From Pogona vitticeps (Eukaryota > Chordata > Lepidosauria > Squamata > Agamidae): a DNA stretch of 64,000 nucleotides. The position numbers were made by a program, and so were the translations under genes. Positions 48,101-61,800 of the stretch are shown in pieces (position 1 is the stretch's first letter; the number at the start of each line of letters is the position of its first letter). The stretch covers positions 139,132,501-139,196,500 of the forward strand of contig NC_135786.1 of NCBI RefSeq assembly GCF_051106095.1, read 5' to 3'. The notes beneath the pieces are model-generated. The model saw nothing but the letters and a program-made list of their open reading frames with translations. It was not told where the DNA came from and made no database searches.

Positions 48101-49811
48101 GTTTTTCCTCTGGGGGAAGGTGGCTAGTGGAGGTGATATTCTTGGACAGTAAGATCACAAAGCAGCCTGACAGTATAAATCCTCGAAGCTCTGGTAAGAG
48201 AAAGAGGAGGATTCCAAAACGCTATCGGGAAATGAGAGGCCTGTTTCAAGAACTATTGGAGAACCACTCAAAGTGCCCTTATCTGAAGGTGTTAAGAAAG
48301 AATTGCCCTGTTTGGGTCTCTGAGTCAGTCCAGAAGAGCACAGAAGGAGAGAGTGACAAAGAGAAAGACCATCGCAAGGGGAGAAGCTCATCTGGGTCAC
48401 ACCAGGACACTACCCTAGAAAATTGCTTCAGGCTTGCACCAGATGGTTTGAATCCGTTTCCAGGAACCTCAGAAGATTCCATTAGAAAATCTGAAAATGC
48501 GGAGTTGAAGAGAAAAAACACTGAGGGGCAGATTTCCCCAGATTCTTCCAGCTCTGGCATCATGACGTTCCTTAAACAGCATAGCACTCACTGGCAAGTG
48601 TATATGTTTGTGAGGGAATGTATAGAGAGAGTGGTACCTGCTGCTCTCTGGGGTTCCAGCCATAACAAATGCCGCTTCTACAAAAATGTGAAAAAATTCA
48701 TCTCTCTTGGGAAGTTCAACGTATTTTCTTTGCGAGAACTGATGTGGAAAATGAGGGTGAAGAATTGTGTTTGGCTCCGTCTGAACAAAGGTAACAGTGG
48801 CTGTTTTAAAAATGAAAGTAGTACCCCCTGGAGGCACTCCATAATATGGTCAAGATGTTAACTAGAGAAGGGGGTGTATTTGTATACGGACAAAGGGGGC
48901 TGGCCCCTGAGGCTGGACTGTCCACTCATGCATATGCTGCCTCTGCTCTCCCTTTCAATCGCTCCAGAGCACCCGGTCGGCTATCTACTCGTCAGCCTGG
49001 CAGGGAGACTTGTCTTCCCTCCTCCTGCCAGGAGCGGCTAGCTGACCACAAGCTCCGGAGCAATTGGAAGGGAGAGCGAAGCTGGCGGCAGTGGCGGCCA
49101 CGTGAGTGGACCTTCATTACGTCCAGCTATGTGGGGAGTATTCGTATACAAATATGAATACGACCCCTATCTCTCTAATGCTAACCCAACGTAGGATTTC
49201 AGAGTTCTCTTGCAGACTCCTGAATTAGTCTTGCAAAGAAGCACACAAAAGTACAACCCCATGAGCATTTTTATTAGCCTGCATCTTTATCATGACTGTG
49301 CCTTCCTCCATTAGTCCTGGAATCTGCCCTTTCCAGGCTGAGGAAGTTGGCATTCCTGCTACAAAGCTGAGTGTTTTCCTGTGAAGGAATTGTTGATGTC
49401 GAAAGATTTGTTGCATAGTAGCATTGTGTTAATGTTACCCCAAACTAATACAATTGTATTACGAACAAATATTTATTCATGGTGTTGAAAACTTTACAGT
49501 TTATATACATTCATGTTATTAAAAAACCAGCAGTTGCCAATTAGGTTGTAATAAGCTAATAAACCAGAGTCTGCTGCAGTAAAAATGTCAAAGGCACTTT
49601 ATGCGTATACCTGCAGCATTGTAAAATGGTAGCCTTTTTATTGTTCTTGATGACCTGAATTCTCAAAAATGAGGAGTGAAATCTCTTTGAATTGTTGCAG
49701 AGAATCTTGTGGTACCTTAAGGACTGATAGATTTTATCTGACACATGCTCCCATGGGTTGCAATAAAACAAGGTGCCCCGATATTCTTTATAATTTAAGG
49801 TGCCCCAATAT

Positions 49812-49854
<43 letters not shown>

Positions 49855-52800
49855 TTGGACTTATATACCGCCCCATAGCGCTAGAAGCACTCTCCGGGCG
49901 GTTTACAATTTTAATTATACAGGCTACACATTGCCCCCCCAGCAAGCTGGGTACTCATTTTACCGACCTCGGAAGGATGGAAGGCTGAGTCAACCTTGAG
50001 CCGGCTACCTGGGATTTGAACCCCAGGTCGTGAGCACAGTTTTAGCTGCAGTACAGCGTTTTAACCACTGCGCCACGAAGCTGTTAATATTCTTTATTAA
50101 ACATGGCTACCCCCCCCCCCGACTTGAAAGTTTTGGGTTTTTCTTACTTTAATTAAAAATTACAACATGAGGCAAACAATATAAAAAGAAAAATTACAGA
50201 ACTAACAAATTAATGACATACATCCATTTTGTCAATACAGTAAAATACTATTTGCTCCCCCATCAACCAGGATCATTTCGAGAGAGAATCAATTTTTCTC
50301 CCATGCAGAGTTCCCTACCCCCTCCAGAACTGTATTGATTCTTGCAAAGATGCACGGCCTTTCCCTTTTATTAATGCACAGTCAATAAATGCTCCTCAGA
50401 CATCTATAAAAATATTCTTATTTAACAATAAGGTTCTCAACTTTAAAATTATGTGTCAGCTTCTCATTAGTGGCTTTATTCCAAATTTCTTTATGCCATT
50501 CATTTAATTAAAAATTATATTTTGCTTTCCAGTTCCTCGATATTATATTTGAAATTTTCTTGAAATATTAGTATTATTCAGCAATCACTGTTAATTTTTG
50601 TTGCCACTAAATATGAATTCTGCATTTAGAACAGGGACATTTTGTTCCTTCTTCTGAACATCGTTTTCGTCAAGATCTGATGGCCAAATTCCTCTATTGG
50701 CTGATGGACTCCTATGTTGCAGAGCTGCTCCGATCTTTCTTCTACATCACAGAGACCATGTTTCAGAAGAACCTACTTTTCTTCTTCAGAAAAAGTATTT
50801 GGAGCAAGTTAGAAAGCATTGGAATCAGGTATTTATAATCAAAAGTATAATAGCTCAGACCCTGTCTGAAAAGATCCCATATCTTTACACTATCTCCTGT
50901 TCCTGAGTTTTTTTTTGCTGGAATTTATAAGGGAGTTCACGAAACACATTCACACAAGGTACAGCAGAAATAATTTGTGAAGATAGTTTGAGGGTGGCAG
51001 GTCTGATATACCTTTGGCACATTTTAGGGGGAGCTTTGTATTTAGATAGATGTGCACCATGTATGCAGCTTCCCAATTCCTCATTGGGAATTGACTCCAT
51101 TCATCTCAGCTTTGTTTTGTTGTTCTTAAAAAAAACTCCAGGCACAGTCAAGATTATAAAAACATTGACTGGTATTATATAACAGATACTGTACAAGTTT
51201 TAACCAAAAAACCAAGTATCTGTTAAACATTGACACAGTATGTATGCTATTCCTAATATTGCCGGGCTTTTTAGCTCTGATGGTCTGAATTCTGAGATCT
51301 GCAACTGCTTATAGTACTGTGTGAAATTTCTTGATATTGTTCCCAAGGCCCCAATGACTATGGGGAGCACTGAAGTGTGCGTCTTCCAGAGGTGAGATGT
51401 TTCGATTGCCAGATCTCTGTACTTTATTAGTTTTTTCAAATCCTTTATTTTCAACTCTGACATCCCATGGAATTGCAATGAATGATCTGGACATTTCTTC
51501 ATTCTTTTACTAGTACAGTGGTGCCTCGCACAACGGGCGCCTCGTAGAGCGATGAATTCGCTCTACGAGGCCGTTTTTGCGATCGCATTTGCGATCGCAA
51601 AACAATGCCCGTATAGGCTGTGATTCACAGAGCGAAGGTCGGTAAGCTGCTCGCTTACCGACCTTCGCTTTGCGACCCGCCAATCAGCTGTCCGGCGGGT
51701 CCAAAATGGCCGCCGGAACAGCCGAAAGGGGCCGGGACGCAGCGTTTTCGCGCCCTTGGTAAGCAAGGGGAGCGCGTGAAAACGCTGCGGAAGCCCCGAA
51801 ATGGCTGCGCGCAACCATTTCGGGGCTTCCGGCAGCGTTTTCGCGCGCTCCCCTTGCTTACCAAGGGCGCGAAAACGCTGCGCCCCGGCCCCTTTCGGCT
51901 GTTCCGGCGGCCATTTTGGACCCGCCGGACAGCTGATGGCAGCCATTTTGGCGCCCTCGTGCGAGGGGAGGGCGCGAAAATGGCTGCCGGCCCCTGGGAA
52001 ACATCGCACTACAGTGAGTATTCTATGGCATTGGAACGCATTAAACGCTGTTTAATGCGTTCCAATGCCTTTTGGTGTTCCGTAGTGCGATGTTTCCCAC
52101 AGCGAAGGTTAATCCGGAACGGATTAACCTCGCTGTGCGCGGCACCACTGTATATCTGGTGTGTTATGTTCAAGGTGTCTGTCCATTTAGATCCAGAAAT
52201 CCCACAAGATCTTGACTTCCTTATTTTCTGACACCTCTACCTGATGTTCTCATGGGTTTTTGGAGGCTGGCAAGTTATATTTTTTGCATAATGACAAGTG
52301 CTCTAACTTTGCCACTCTATCATGTCTGACTTTGTAATCTGTGCAATCTCTGGCCGTTCACAGATGAGGTGTGACACAGTTTCATCTTTTTATTTATTTA
52401 TTGTATTTATACCCCACCTATCTAGTCATTTCGACCACAACATTTGCTGTTAGCACTAACTCCTTGGATCTTAGCTTTCATCCCGTTGGTTTGGAGTGCT
52501 TGTTCTTGTGCAGCAAAAATCAAGCCTTCGTTTTCTATCTTAAGGGTCCCCAGTTTTAGCCATGCCCGTGTTGAATTGTTATCATACTTTCCATCAATAT
52601 TTCTCAGGTGTTATCCATGTAGTGGTTTATTTTTCCAGATGTTTAATTTCTTTTCAAATTGTTGTTTCTTACATTGAACCTTTGTTTCTGTTGTATTCTC
52701 CATTTTCACTCCTTTCAGTAATTTTTCTCTGCTTGTACTAATAATCATTTAGGCTTCTATTTTTCTTCCTCTGCCACCTGCTGTATTTACAGTAATCCAC

Positions 52801-55800
52801 AGCCTCCAATTTTTTATGGTAAATATAATCTGTTCACATTGTTTTTTGGATGTACTGTGTGATGCATGTTCATTAGTTTCCATCTTTTACGATCCAATTC
52901 TTCTAGTTCTTTTTGAGTCTAATCTATTATTCCAGCTGGGTGTCTAATTACTGGAATGGCCCATGTGTTTATGGCTTAATTGTATTTCGCCCATTTAATT
53001 TTGATTTTTAGAATTTCCACAGCCTTTTGATATATTCTCTTTCTGTCAGTTCCTTAACTTTTGAGTGCACAATGTTGTTTGCTTTTAGTATTCCAAGGTT
53101 GTTGTTGTTGTTATCATTATCATCATCATCATAATTATTATCAGTATGCTGCATTTCTCCCAACAAAGGGACCCAAGGCGCCTCACAGCATTAAAATTCA
53201 CACAGTTAAAATACAATAAATTAAATATTAAAAGACAAGTTAAACAATATATGATTTAAAATAAAATTAAAAGATTAAAACATGGAAATTAAAACATGTT
53301 TTAGATAGATCATTATGTGGAAAATAACATGATCTACTTTGTAGTCCATCAAAGACTAATGTGACCATCTGTTCTAGGAACCATCTGGCCAAAGTGCATC
53401 TTCGTGTCTTATTAAAGGAGGAGATCAAAACTCTGCAGCAGCAGAAGTGTGTTCCCTTGGCATCCAAACTCCGCTTCATCCCCAAGCCAAATGGACTGCG
53501 ACCTGTGGTCAAGCAGAACGGTGTGGTAGGAGCGGAAACTTTCAGCAGAAAAGCCGGAGAAAAAAAGGTCTGAAGAATTACTTCATTATTATGTAGGGCT
53601 CAGGCATTACGTTTCCTCATTGACCAAAGAGATTCCTATGAGAAGCTCGCCAGCAGGATGTGAGGGCAACTGCATCTTCTGTCTCATGTTCCCCAGCAAT
53701 AGGTATAAAAAACATCTCTCAAGAGGGTGGTGATACATACATGATCATCACTGACTAGTAGCCGATTGCCATTGATGGCTCTAAGCTTCATGGCTTGGTC
53801 TAATTCCCATTTAAAGCTGCCTCATCTGAAGGCCACCTGTACTTCTAATAGCAGTGAATTCTACAGTTTAATAGAATGCTGTGGGGTAGGTGACCCTTCC
53901 TTTTTATCCGCCCTGGAGCTTCCACCGTTATTCGATTTCATTGGACAACTCAGGCTTCTAGTATTACGAGAAGAGCGAGAAAACCTTGCTACATATTTTC
54001 CCTACGCTGTGCCTAATTTGATGCACCTCAGTCAAGTCTCTCCTTTTCCATAAGTTAAACAATCTCAAATGTTGTAGCCAAGCTCTGTGGTCCCAGTGGA
54101 GGTTGGTTAGTCCAGTTTCATGGAAGCAGTGGATCTGAGTTCTACTCTGGTTTTACAGTAGCTATCCAAGATTTTGAACCCTTTCCCCAAAATAGGTTCA
54201 GTCTCTTGGACAGCTCATTTAAATTTCAAGATAAATCCTGGAGCTGATCCACTGCCCTTCCAAAATCAGAGCCACTAGCTTTCATTGTCCAGTCCCTTGA
54301 TAATTTGGGTTGTCCTTTTCTACACATTTTCTAGTTTTGCAGTATCCTTTTCTCAGGTCTGGTGGCTAGATTTCTACACAATATTCCAGAAGTAAAAGCA
54401 AAGCAAAAGCAAAGCGTGCTGCTTATATACCGCCCCATAGCGCTTCAAGCACTCTCTGGGCGGTTTACAAGTTAATTATGCAGGCTACACATTGCCCCTC
54501 CCCCAGCAAGCTGGGTACTCATTTTACCGACCTTGGAAGGATAGAAGGCTGAGTCAACCTTGAGCCGGCTACCTGGGATTGAACCCCAGGTGGTGAGCAC
54601 AGTTTTAGCTGCAGTACAGCGATTTAACCACTGTGCCACGAGGCTCCTGTAAAGTAAAGATTCCCTTTGACAATTAGTCCAGTCGTGTCCGACTCTGGGG
54701 GCAGTGCTCATCCCCGTTTCCAAGCCGTAGAGCCAGCATTTGTCTCTAGACAGTTTCCGTGGTCACATGGCTAGTGCGACTAGACATGGAACGCCGTTAC
54801 CTTCCCACCATGTGGTACCTATCTACTCGCATTTTAACATGCTTTCGAACTGCTAGGTTGGCAGGAGCTGGGACAAGCAATGGGAGCACACTCCGTCGCG
54901 TGGATTCGATCTTACTTAATCAGCGCACTATAATATTAGCAATTTTATTTCTTTTAAAATTCATTTCTTTTTAAATTCGGTGTTTTACTGTGAAATGTCC
55001 TTTTTACTGCAGTCACATAACAGATTAATATTTTCATAGAGCTGTCAGGAAGATGCCGATATCCCATTTTAGTCCATCTTCCACAGCTCAGATCTCATCG
55101 GGGCATATGTGAAGTTGGGATTTAGTTATTTGTTTTGTCTTGACATGCAGCAGCATAACAATTTGAACCTGTTTTGCCATTTTAATGCCCATCTGAACAA
55201 TTTGAAAAGATAGTGTAGAATCTCTTTGCAGTATATTTTGTTGTTGCCATCTAGATCAGTGGTTCCCAACATGGGGTCCCCAGATGTTCTTGGACTACAG
55301 CTCCCAGAATCTCTGGCTAGCACAGCTAGTGGTGAAGGCTTCTGAGAGTTTTAGCCCAGGAGCAAACAGCCCCCACTGTTCCTAAGTTTTAGCCTTTGTG
55401 ACCATGTTCCTACAGGTCTGGTCTACTCCTCTATACTTCTGCTTAACAACCTTCCTTCTGTTTACGTTTAATTTAATCTGTTTCCACTAAGCATATGTGT
55501 AGCCACATTGTCTTTTTTTTAAAAGTCTCCCACTTTCTTTCTCACTGAAGCACTCCAGTTATTTTCTGTCTTTGTTCTTAGAGCAGTTTCACTTTTTACG
55601 AACTCCTTCATGTAAATCAAGAAAACTTGCTCTTCTAGCCCTCTTACCTTCTTTCCAACAGAGCAACTGATCACTTTAAATGGGCATGTGTATAAAAATA
55701 TTTTGCCACCATGCTAAAAAATAAGTATACTTCATATTTGTTTTTTCTTTGATCTTTCCCCAGATTCAGTACTTCAACACACAACTTAAAAACTTGTTTA

Positions 55801-58800
55801 GTGTTCTTAATTATGAACGAATAAAGAATCCCATGCTGCTTGGTTCTTCTGTGTTTGGAAAAGATGATATCTATGCAGTGTGGAAGAAGTTTGTTTTGAA
55901 GGTTTTGAAGTTGAATGCTGTATTGCCTAGATTCTATTTTGTGAAGGTATGATGTGAAAATCAGGGTCTTGATTGTTCTGAATATTTTCTCTAGCTTTTC
56001 CCCTCTCTTGAGTTGTTGTTTTTTAAACAATCCTATATACCCTTTGAAGGAACCAATCCACACTAAACACAGCAGAACTTACTCAGTAAACATGCATAAG
56101 ATTGCACTGGAAATGTTGCCTTTGTATCTGCCTGTGGCTACCCAGTTTTGTAGATTGCTTGCCAGCATTTTAACCTATATGTTGTTTCCCTTTTTTCATA
56201 CCAATTATTAAAAAGAAAGAGCTTCCATAAAGGCTTTTCTTCTCTGTGTAGAGACAGAGGGCCTCACTTACTTGGTGGCAAAGTTACCACCTCCCCCCCC
56301 CCCTTTTCTATAGCAGGCAGGAGAGACAGTCCTGTTGTGGGAAATACATTTTTGACTCTGGGAGAACTTTACACTTAATGGCTTTCATCCTCCTTTCTTA
56401 ATTGGGGAAATTCTGGTATGCATGCAGACCAAAAAAAAGCCCTGGCAAGCTACATCTTTAAGAAGCAGTTAAGTTTCTCATGAAGGGAAAAGGAGTGCAA
56501 TATATTCACATATTATAAAAGAAGGATAGTGCAGACAAGAATAACAACACAAGACTTCCTCCTTAGGCATAACTTTGAACAAGAGGCATGCAAGCGTTTC
56601 AGAGTAGTAAATGAAACAGCCATCCTTCACACATCTATAGATCCCTCACATTCCATAGGTCTCTCACAACCGTGAGGCTCTCTTGGCTTCTTGTCTGTCA
56701 CGAGCAGGTCTCTGTCTCTGCATGAGACTTGCGTGTGTACCCAGCTTTGTGCAAGTCTTAACTCCATGGTGGAGCAAAGAGAAAGAAGGGAGCTTTAAAA
56801 AGTGCTGTTTTTGAAGAAGCCTGATTAGTGCCTATGAATAAGCATTAGCATCCTTGCCGGCATTGCTGACTCCCTGTCTCCTGCTGTTAACCTTTTCCTG
56901 GCATGATTTCACCCAGTAACGGGAAGCCTTTTGTTTGTGGTGCTGCATCTTGGCATGGTATGGCCGAAGGCATTCCCATGCCAATTCCCATAGAGGTTTT
57001 CCTTGAAAAGGAAGGGTTGAAAGTAGAGTTTCGGCTGCATACTAGTATGAGGTAAAATTCAGACCCAGGTATCTTAAGTTTTGCTTTGAGCAGACCTTTT
57101 GCACAATGAGAAACGGGATCTTGACCTGAGACAGCACCGACAAGCCCCTCTGACATACTGTACATGGCAGAGAGTATTGCTGGAATGTGCTAGCCCCAAA
57201 AGGATTCTGCCAGGATGGATAAATATCAAGGGTCTTTCCAAAAAACCAATTGCTTTAAATCACAGTTTAAATTGAAAAATCACTTATTTTCATTTAAATT
57301 GTCAAAAAAAATATCCAAGTTTAAAAACCTGTATCATGATTTAAATTACGATTTAAATCAACCTAATTTAAATCCAGTCCACCCAGGATTTTGTAGAAGT
57401 TGCCACTGCCATGGGGTTGTCTACATAGATATGTGTATGCATGAAAATGCAAGTGTGTGCTTGCATTTACACATACAGAAATATCCTGCAGCCATAGGAA
57501 TGCCTCTGCCTATAACATGTACAGAACCTTTAGATGTCTCCCAGTAGCAGGCACATTTTCTACACAGCCTAGTGAGTTTCCGTGGTTGTACCAATTCCAG
57601 CCAAAGGATGGGAAGTCTTGCAGAAATTGTCTCCTCCAGCTTAGTTGAGGGGCATGAAATTCTCTCCCCTCCCTACCATTTTTCATCTGTAGTTTTACTC
57701 ATGGAAGCCTCCTTCAAAGCCACCCTGAAAATCCCCATTTTCCATTAGGCTGCGGACTTTTTCCGCCTTTAGTGAAATAAGACATATTAAATATTAACTG
57801 TCAGTCATATTTTTCTTCCATTTTAGTGTCCAGCTTTTTTCTATAGCTTTTCTGTATCTACAATTGTATATTGTCAGCTTCTCAGGAAGGGAATGATGTT
57901 CTTGTTTGTGAAGAACTGTGCATGTTAATGCTGATGTATGTCATCACTATCATTTTAAGCAGAACATTTCTGTTCTTGTTAGAGAATGCTCAGCTGTCTC
58001 TCTTTCTCTCTTCTTTTCTTTTCTTCTTTTTTTGTAACTTTGATACAAATGCAGAACCACAAGTAATAACAGGATGGGTTTCTCTTCCAGGCTGATGTTA
58101 TAGGGGCTTATGACAGCATTCCCCACAATAAACTGGTAGAAGTGATTTTGCAAGCTCTTTCTCTGGACGAGAAGACTACCTACAGTATACGACGCTATGC
58201 CGTTATCATAAGGACAAGAAATGGACTTATACGAAGATATTACAGGAGACATGTAGGGCAGTTCTTGGTTTCTTTTTATAGATGTCATGTTCCATTGTCA
58301 TAAAAGCAAAGCAAACTACTGAAACTGGGTAAATTATAAGGTACATAGATATTCCCTAGACTTGATCATCTCTATGAAGACTATCTTTAAGAGTTATAAA
58401 AAAAAGCAGACCCACTGATTCACAACCCCCTTTTCTAGCCTCACTAATACCTTATGGAAAAATCCCATTCAAGAGTCCCACATATTTTAATTGGAATGTA
58501 TTTGCAGGTATCTACTTATAAGGAGTTTATCCCTGATATGAAAGAGTTTATTAATCATCTTCAGGAAGTCACCTCACTGCGAAATGCAGTAGTAGTTGAG
58601 CAGGTATGTTTCTATTAATCATTCCTTCCCCCCTCCCCACCTGTGTTTTTACAGCTCACTTGATGTTTTTATATTATCTAAATTTCTGCCCTGATAATCT
58701 GCTTAGTGCTTGAGACTTTCATTAGTACTTCACATAATTGCATCTTCTCTTATTGCAGCCTTGTAAGACAGAAAACTATAATTTCCATGCCCCTATTGCA

Positions 58801-61800
58801 TCACTAGAAACAGAAATTAAAGGCTTATCTGTGACTGGATTTAATGAATTCTCATAGATTTTCTTGTCCTTTTTGGATATTTTGTCTTCATACCCATTGA
58901 AAATAATTGTCAGACACTGCAAGTTTTTTCATTCTTGCATTAGAGCAAAAATACCAAACCCTCTTCCATCATCATTAATATTAGCAGGAAGACACCATCA
59001 CCCCCCCAAAAAAACAATTTCCCCACAGAAGATCTTGTATTTTATGTTGCTTCTTCTACAAAATATGCTATTTATGCTAAATACGAGATTTGGCACAAAA
59101 CAAAACAAAAACCCTCCTCTAAAATTTTCACAAAATAGTCCTGAGATGCAAAGAAAGTTTTCCCAAATTCTTATGCTCTTGCCCGACAGAAAAGTTCTGA
59201 AAGTTTTCATTTCCATCTGTGATAACAAAATTAGCAGATTTATATCCCTACATTAAACCACCCATTATGTTCATTGTATTGATGCTCAAAACCTCATCCT
59301 CTTAGATAGCAATTAACACTTACCAGGGAATAAATTTCAGTGAGATTTATTTCTAAGTAAATATGCTTGTGATATCATTATTAGCCAGTAGTGGTGGGCA
59401 TGAACCACCAGTTGTTGTTTTTTTTAAAAATTTTGGCCAAACAGGTGTTCGGTACCTCCCAGCCCTGCCTCCCCTCAGAGGAAGCACCTGGAGGACGCAG
59501 GGCAGGGAAGTTGGGGCGCTGCCTCTTGAGTGGAGGCAGGGTTGGGAACCACCAAACACCTGTTTGGCTAGCGGTCTGCGCCCATCTCTGTTAGCCAGTA
59601 CACTACACAGTCTTTGCCCAGTGACAGTTTTGAAAGAGGTTGTCTCATTTAACAGTAAAAAGAAATTTTAAAAAAGGAAAAAGTACCTTGATAGTCTTAA
59701 AAGTGTCTCACGAGACTTTTTTTCTTTTTCTTATTTGTTTTGCCACATGGAAAGCAGGCAGCATATACATTCAAGGTTATCTATTAACTCGTTTTACTCT
59801 GGTAGTGCTCCTATTTAAAATTCTATATGTTTTGTGTTACACAGTTTTCAATTTGTTCAGTTTTATCTCCTGTTCTTGATGGGACACCACTAGCTGAGCT
59901 GTCTAAACATTCTCAGATCTCTCCCATATGTTAAGGGAGAGCAGTATTAGCTGCTTTATTTGTGAATGATAGAAAATTATATAGAATTACATATTTTTTT
60001 CACCATTCGGTTACCATAATTAAATATTGCCTTGAAGGGCCGTAACCGTTTACGTTTAACTGATCTAGGCCTGAAGTGAGTCTTGAAATTCCCTGGAGGT
60101 ATTGAGTGGGTGTCTTAACCATTTTGTGCCAGTAGATGGTGCTGTCAGACACTCATGTCAGTCAAGGGAAGCCCGCAATACAGCTGCACAGTGTTTTGGG
60201 ATAAGATCTTTCATTCTTCTGGTGCCAACTCAATTGTTGCTTCTATAAATTCATAGATGTTTGGTGAGGCATGTTTACACATAGATGGTCTGGAATCTAG
60301 TGTTAACGTCTTATACTAGGCCAATAATCTAGTTTTGGTTGTATGGATCTCTGTTCTTTGCTACGGCTCGAGGCTGAACATACAGAAGTGTAGGGGTAAT
60401 GTTAACTTTTGAATTCAGGCTTTTGAAACTCAGAACGACACAATGAGCACACTTCTCCCTTTGTAAAGAAATGACCTCCAGATGGTTGTCTAAGAAAATA
60501 GGAAGGGTTATGTTTATTAAAGATCTGCAGTTGTGATAGGAAAGGTAATAGAAGTCCTAGTGTGAGCTAACATGGTTGGAGATGTCAGGAAGCAAAAAAA
60601 GAGGCATGAGAGGGAAGAAAGTGTCATCAGCAGCCCCGGGGATAGCAGTCAAAGGTTGAGGTGTGGTCAGCATGGATCAGACCAGGCAAAAGACCATCTA
60701 GGAAACTTGAGGAGGTCCTCTGCTCTTCCTCATACAAAGACCTGCCTCTTCTTGAGTCTCAGCTGAGTTGCACCCAGTCACTTCCAACAATATGAGCGCA
60801 TTCTGTGAACTAAACGTTGGGATGTTTGTCTGCCTTTGGGATCCCATTTCTTGAACACTCTCCCTGCTGCAGGTGTAAAAGCTATTTTATTCATTCATTC
60901 ATTCATTCATTCATGGGTGGCAACGAGGCAACACACGTGTACATAATGGACTGCTCCTTTCTTGATTGCAAACTTTATTTTTCCTCCAAAACAATGAAAT
61001 TCTTTGAACATAAGGTTTCAATACTTATTTCCTTCCAATCCTCTGTTGGGGACCAGCATGGATAAACAGTGGGAGGTATAATGTGCTTTGTAGTGGGAGT
61101 GGGGAATTGTTTAAATAGTTGACACTGACGACCTGAAAGTGCACAGTGTTCAAACTTTTACTGTAAGATACCAGTTCAAAATAGTTCTGTCATGCTTACT
61201 CCAGTGTTTCACTTTTTCCCCCCACTTCAGAGTGTTTCTTTGAAAGAAAGCAATACCAGCCTCGCTGAGTTTTTTTTGAAGTTTATCCAAAATAGTATCC
61301 TGAAGATTAAGGACAGGTAAAATCCCCTCACCCCTCTCTCTCTATCTTTTCTTTCTTTCTTTTTTCCCTACATTAGTCGTCATTTTTGTATAACAAAGGG
61401 GTTGGCCTGGTGACATGCTGCTTCTTCTTACTTCCAAATGACCTCTGAAGTTTATTTCTCAAAAAAAACTTTGGAACCTGAACCTTGTATTTTTCTTCTG
61501 TCCTTGTAAGAGAATAAGACCAAGAGAGAATGGATTGCCAGGAGCTGCCTATAAATCCATCAATCAATCAGTAGCTGAGGTAGTTTTAGAATCCAGTATA
61601 CAAACACTAGAAGGTCTTGTAATATTTTAATCCCTAATACATTTATTATGCTTTTATTATGTTTTTGTGGACTAGAGTGCACCTCACCAGAAGCTTATGT
61701 CATGATAGATTTCTTATCTTTTAAGGTGCAGGTAAGGCTTTCTGTCCTTATTCACATGGACATGCAACCAGCATATATATAGATATTAGAAGCATATGAG

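Noticed and set aside
51563-52231. Overlapping open frames on both strands with similar proteins
   Set aside because: They are the two arms of one GC-rich palindrome in a MITE, so both strands read alike.
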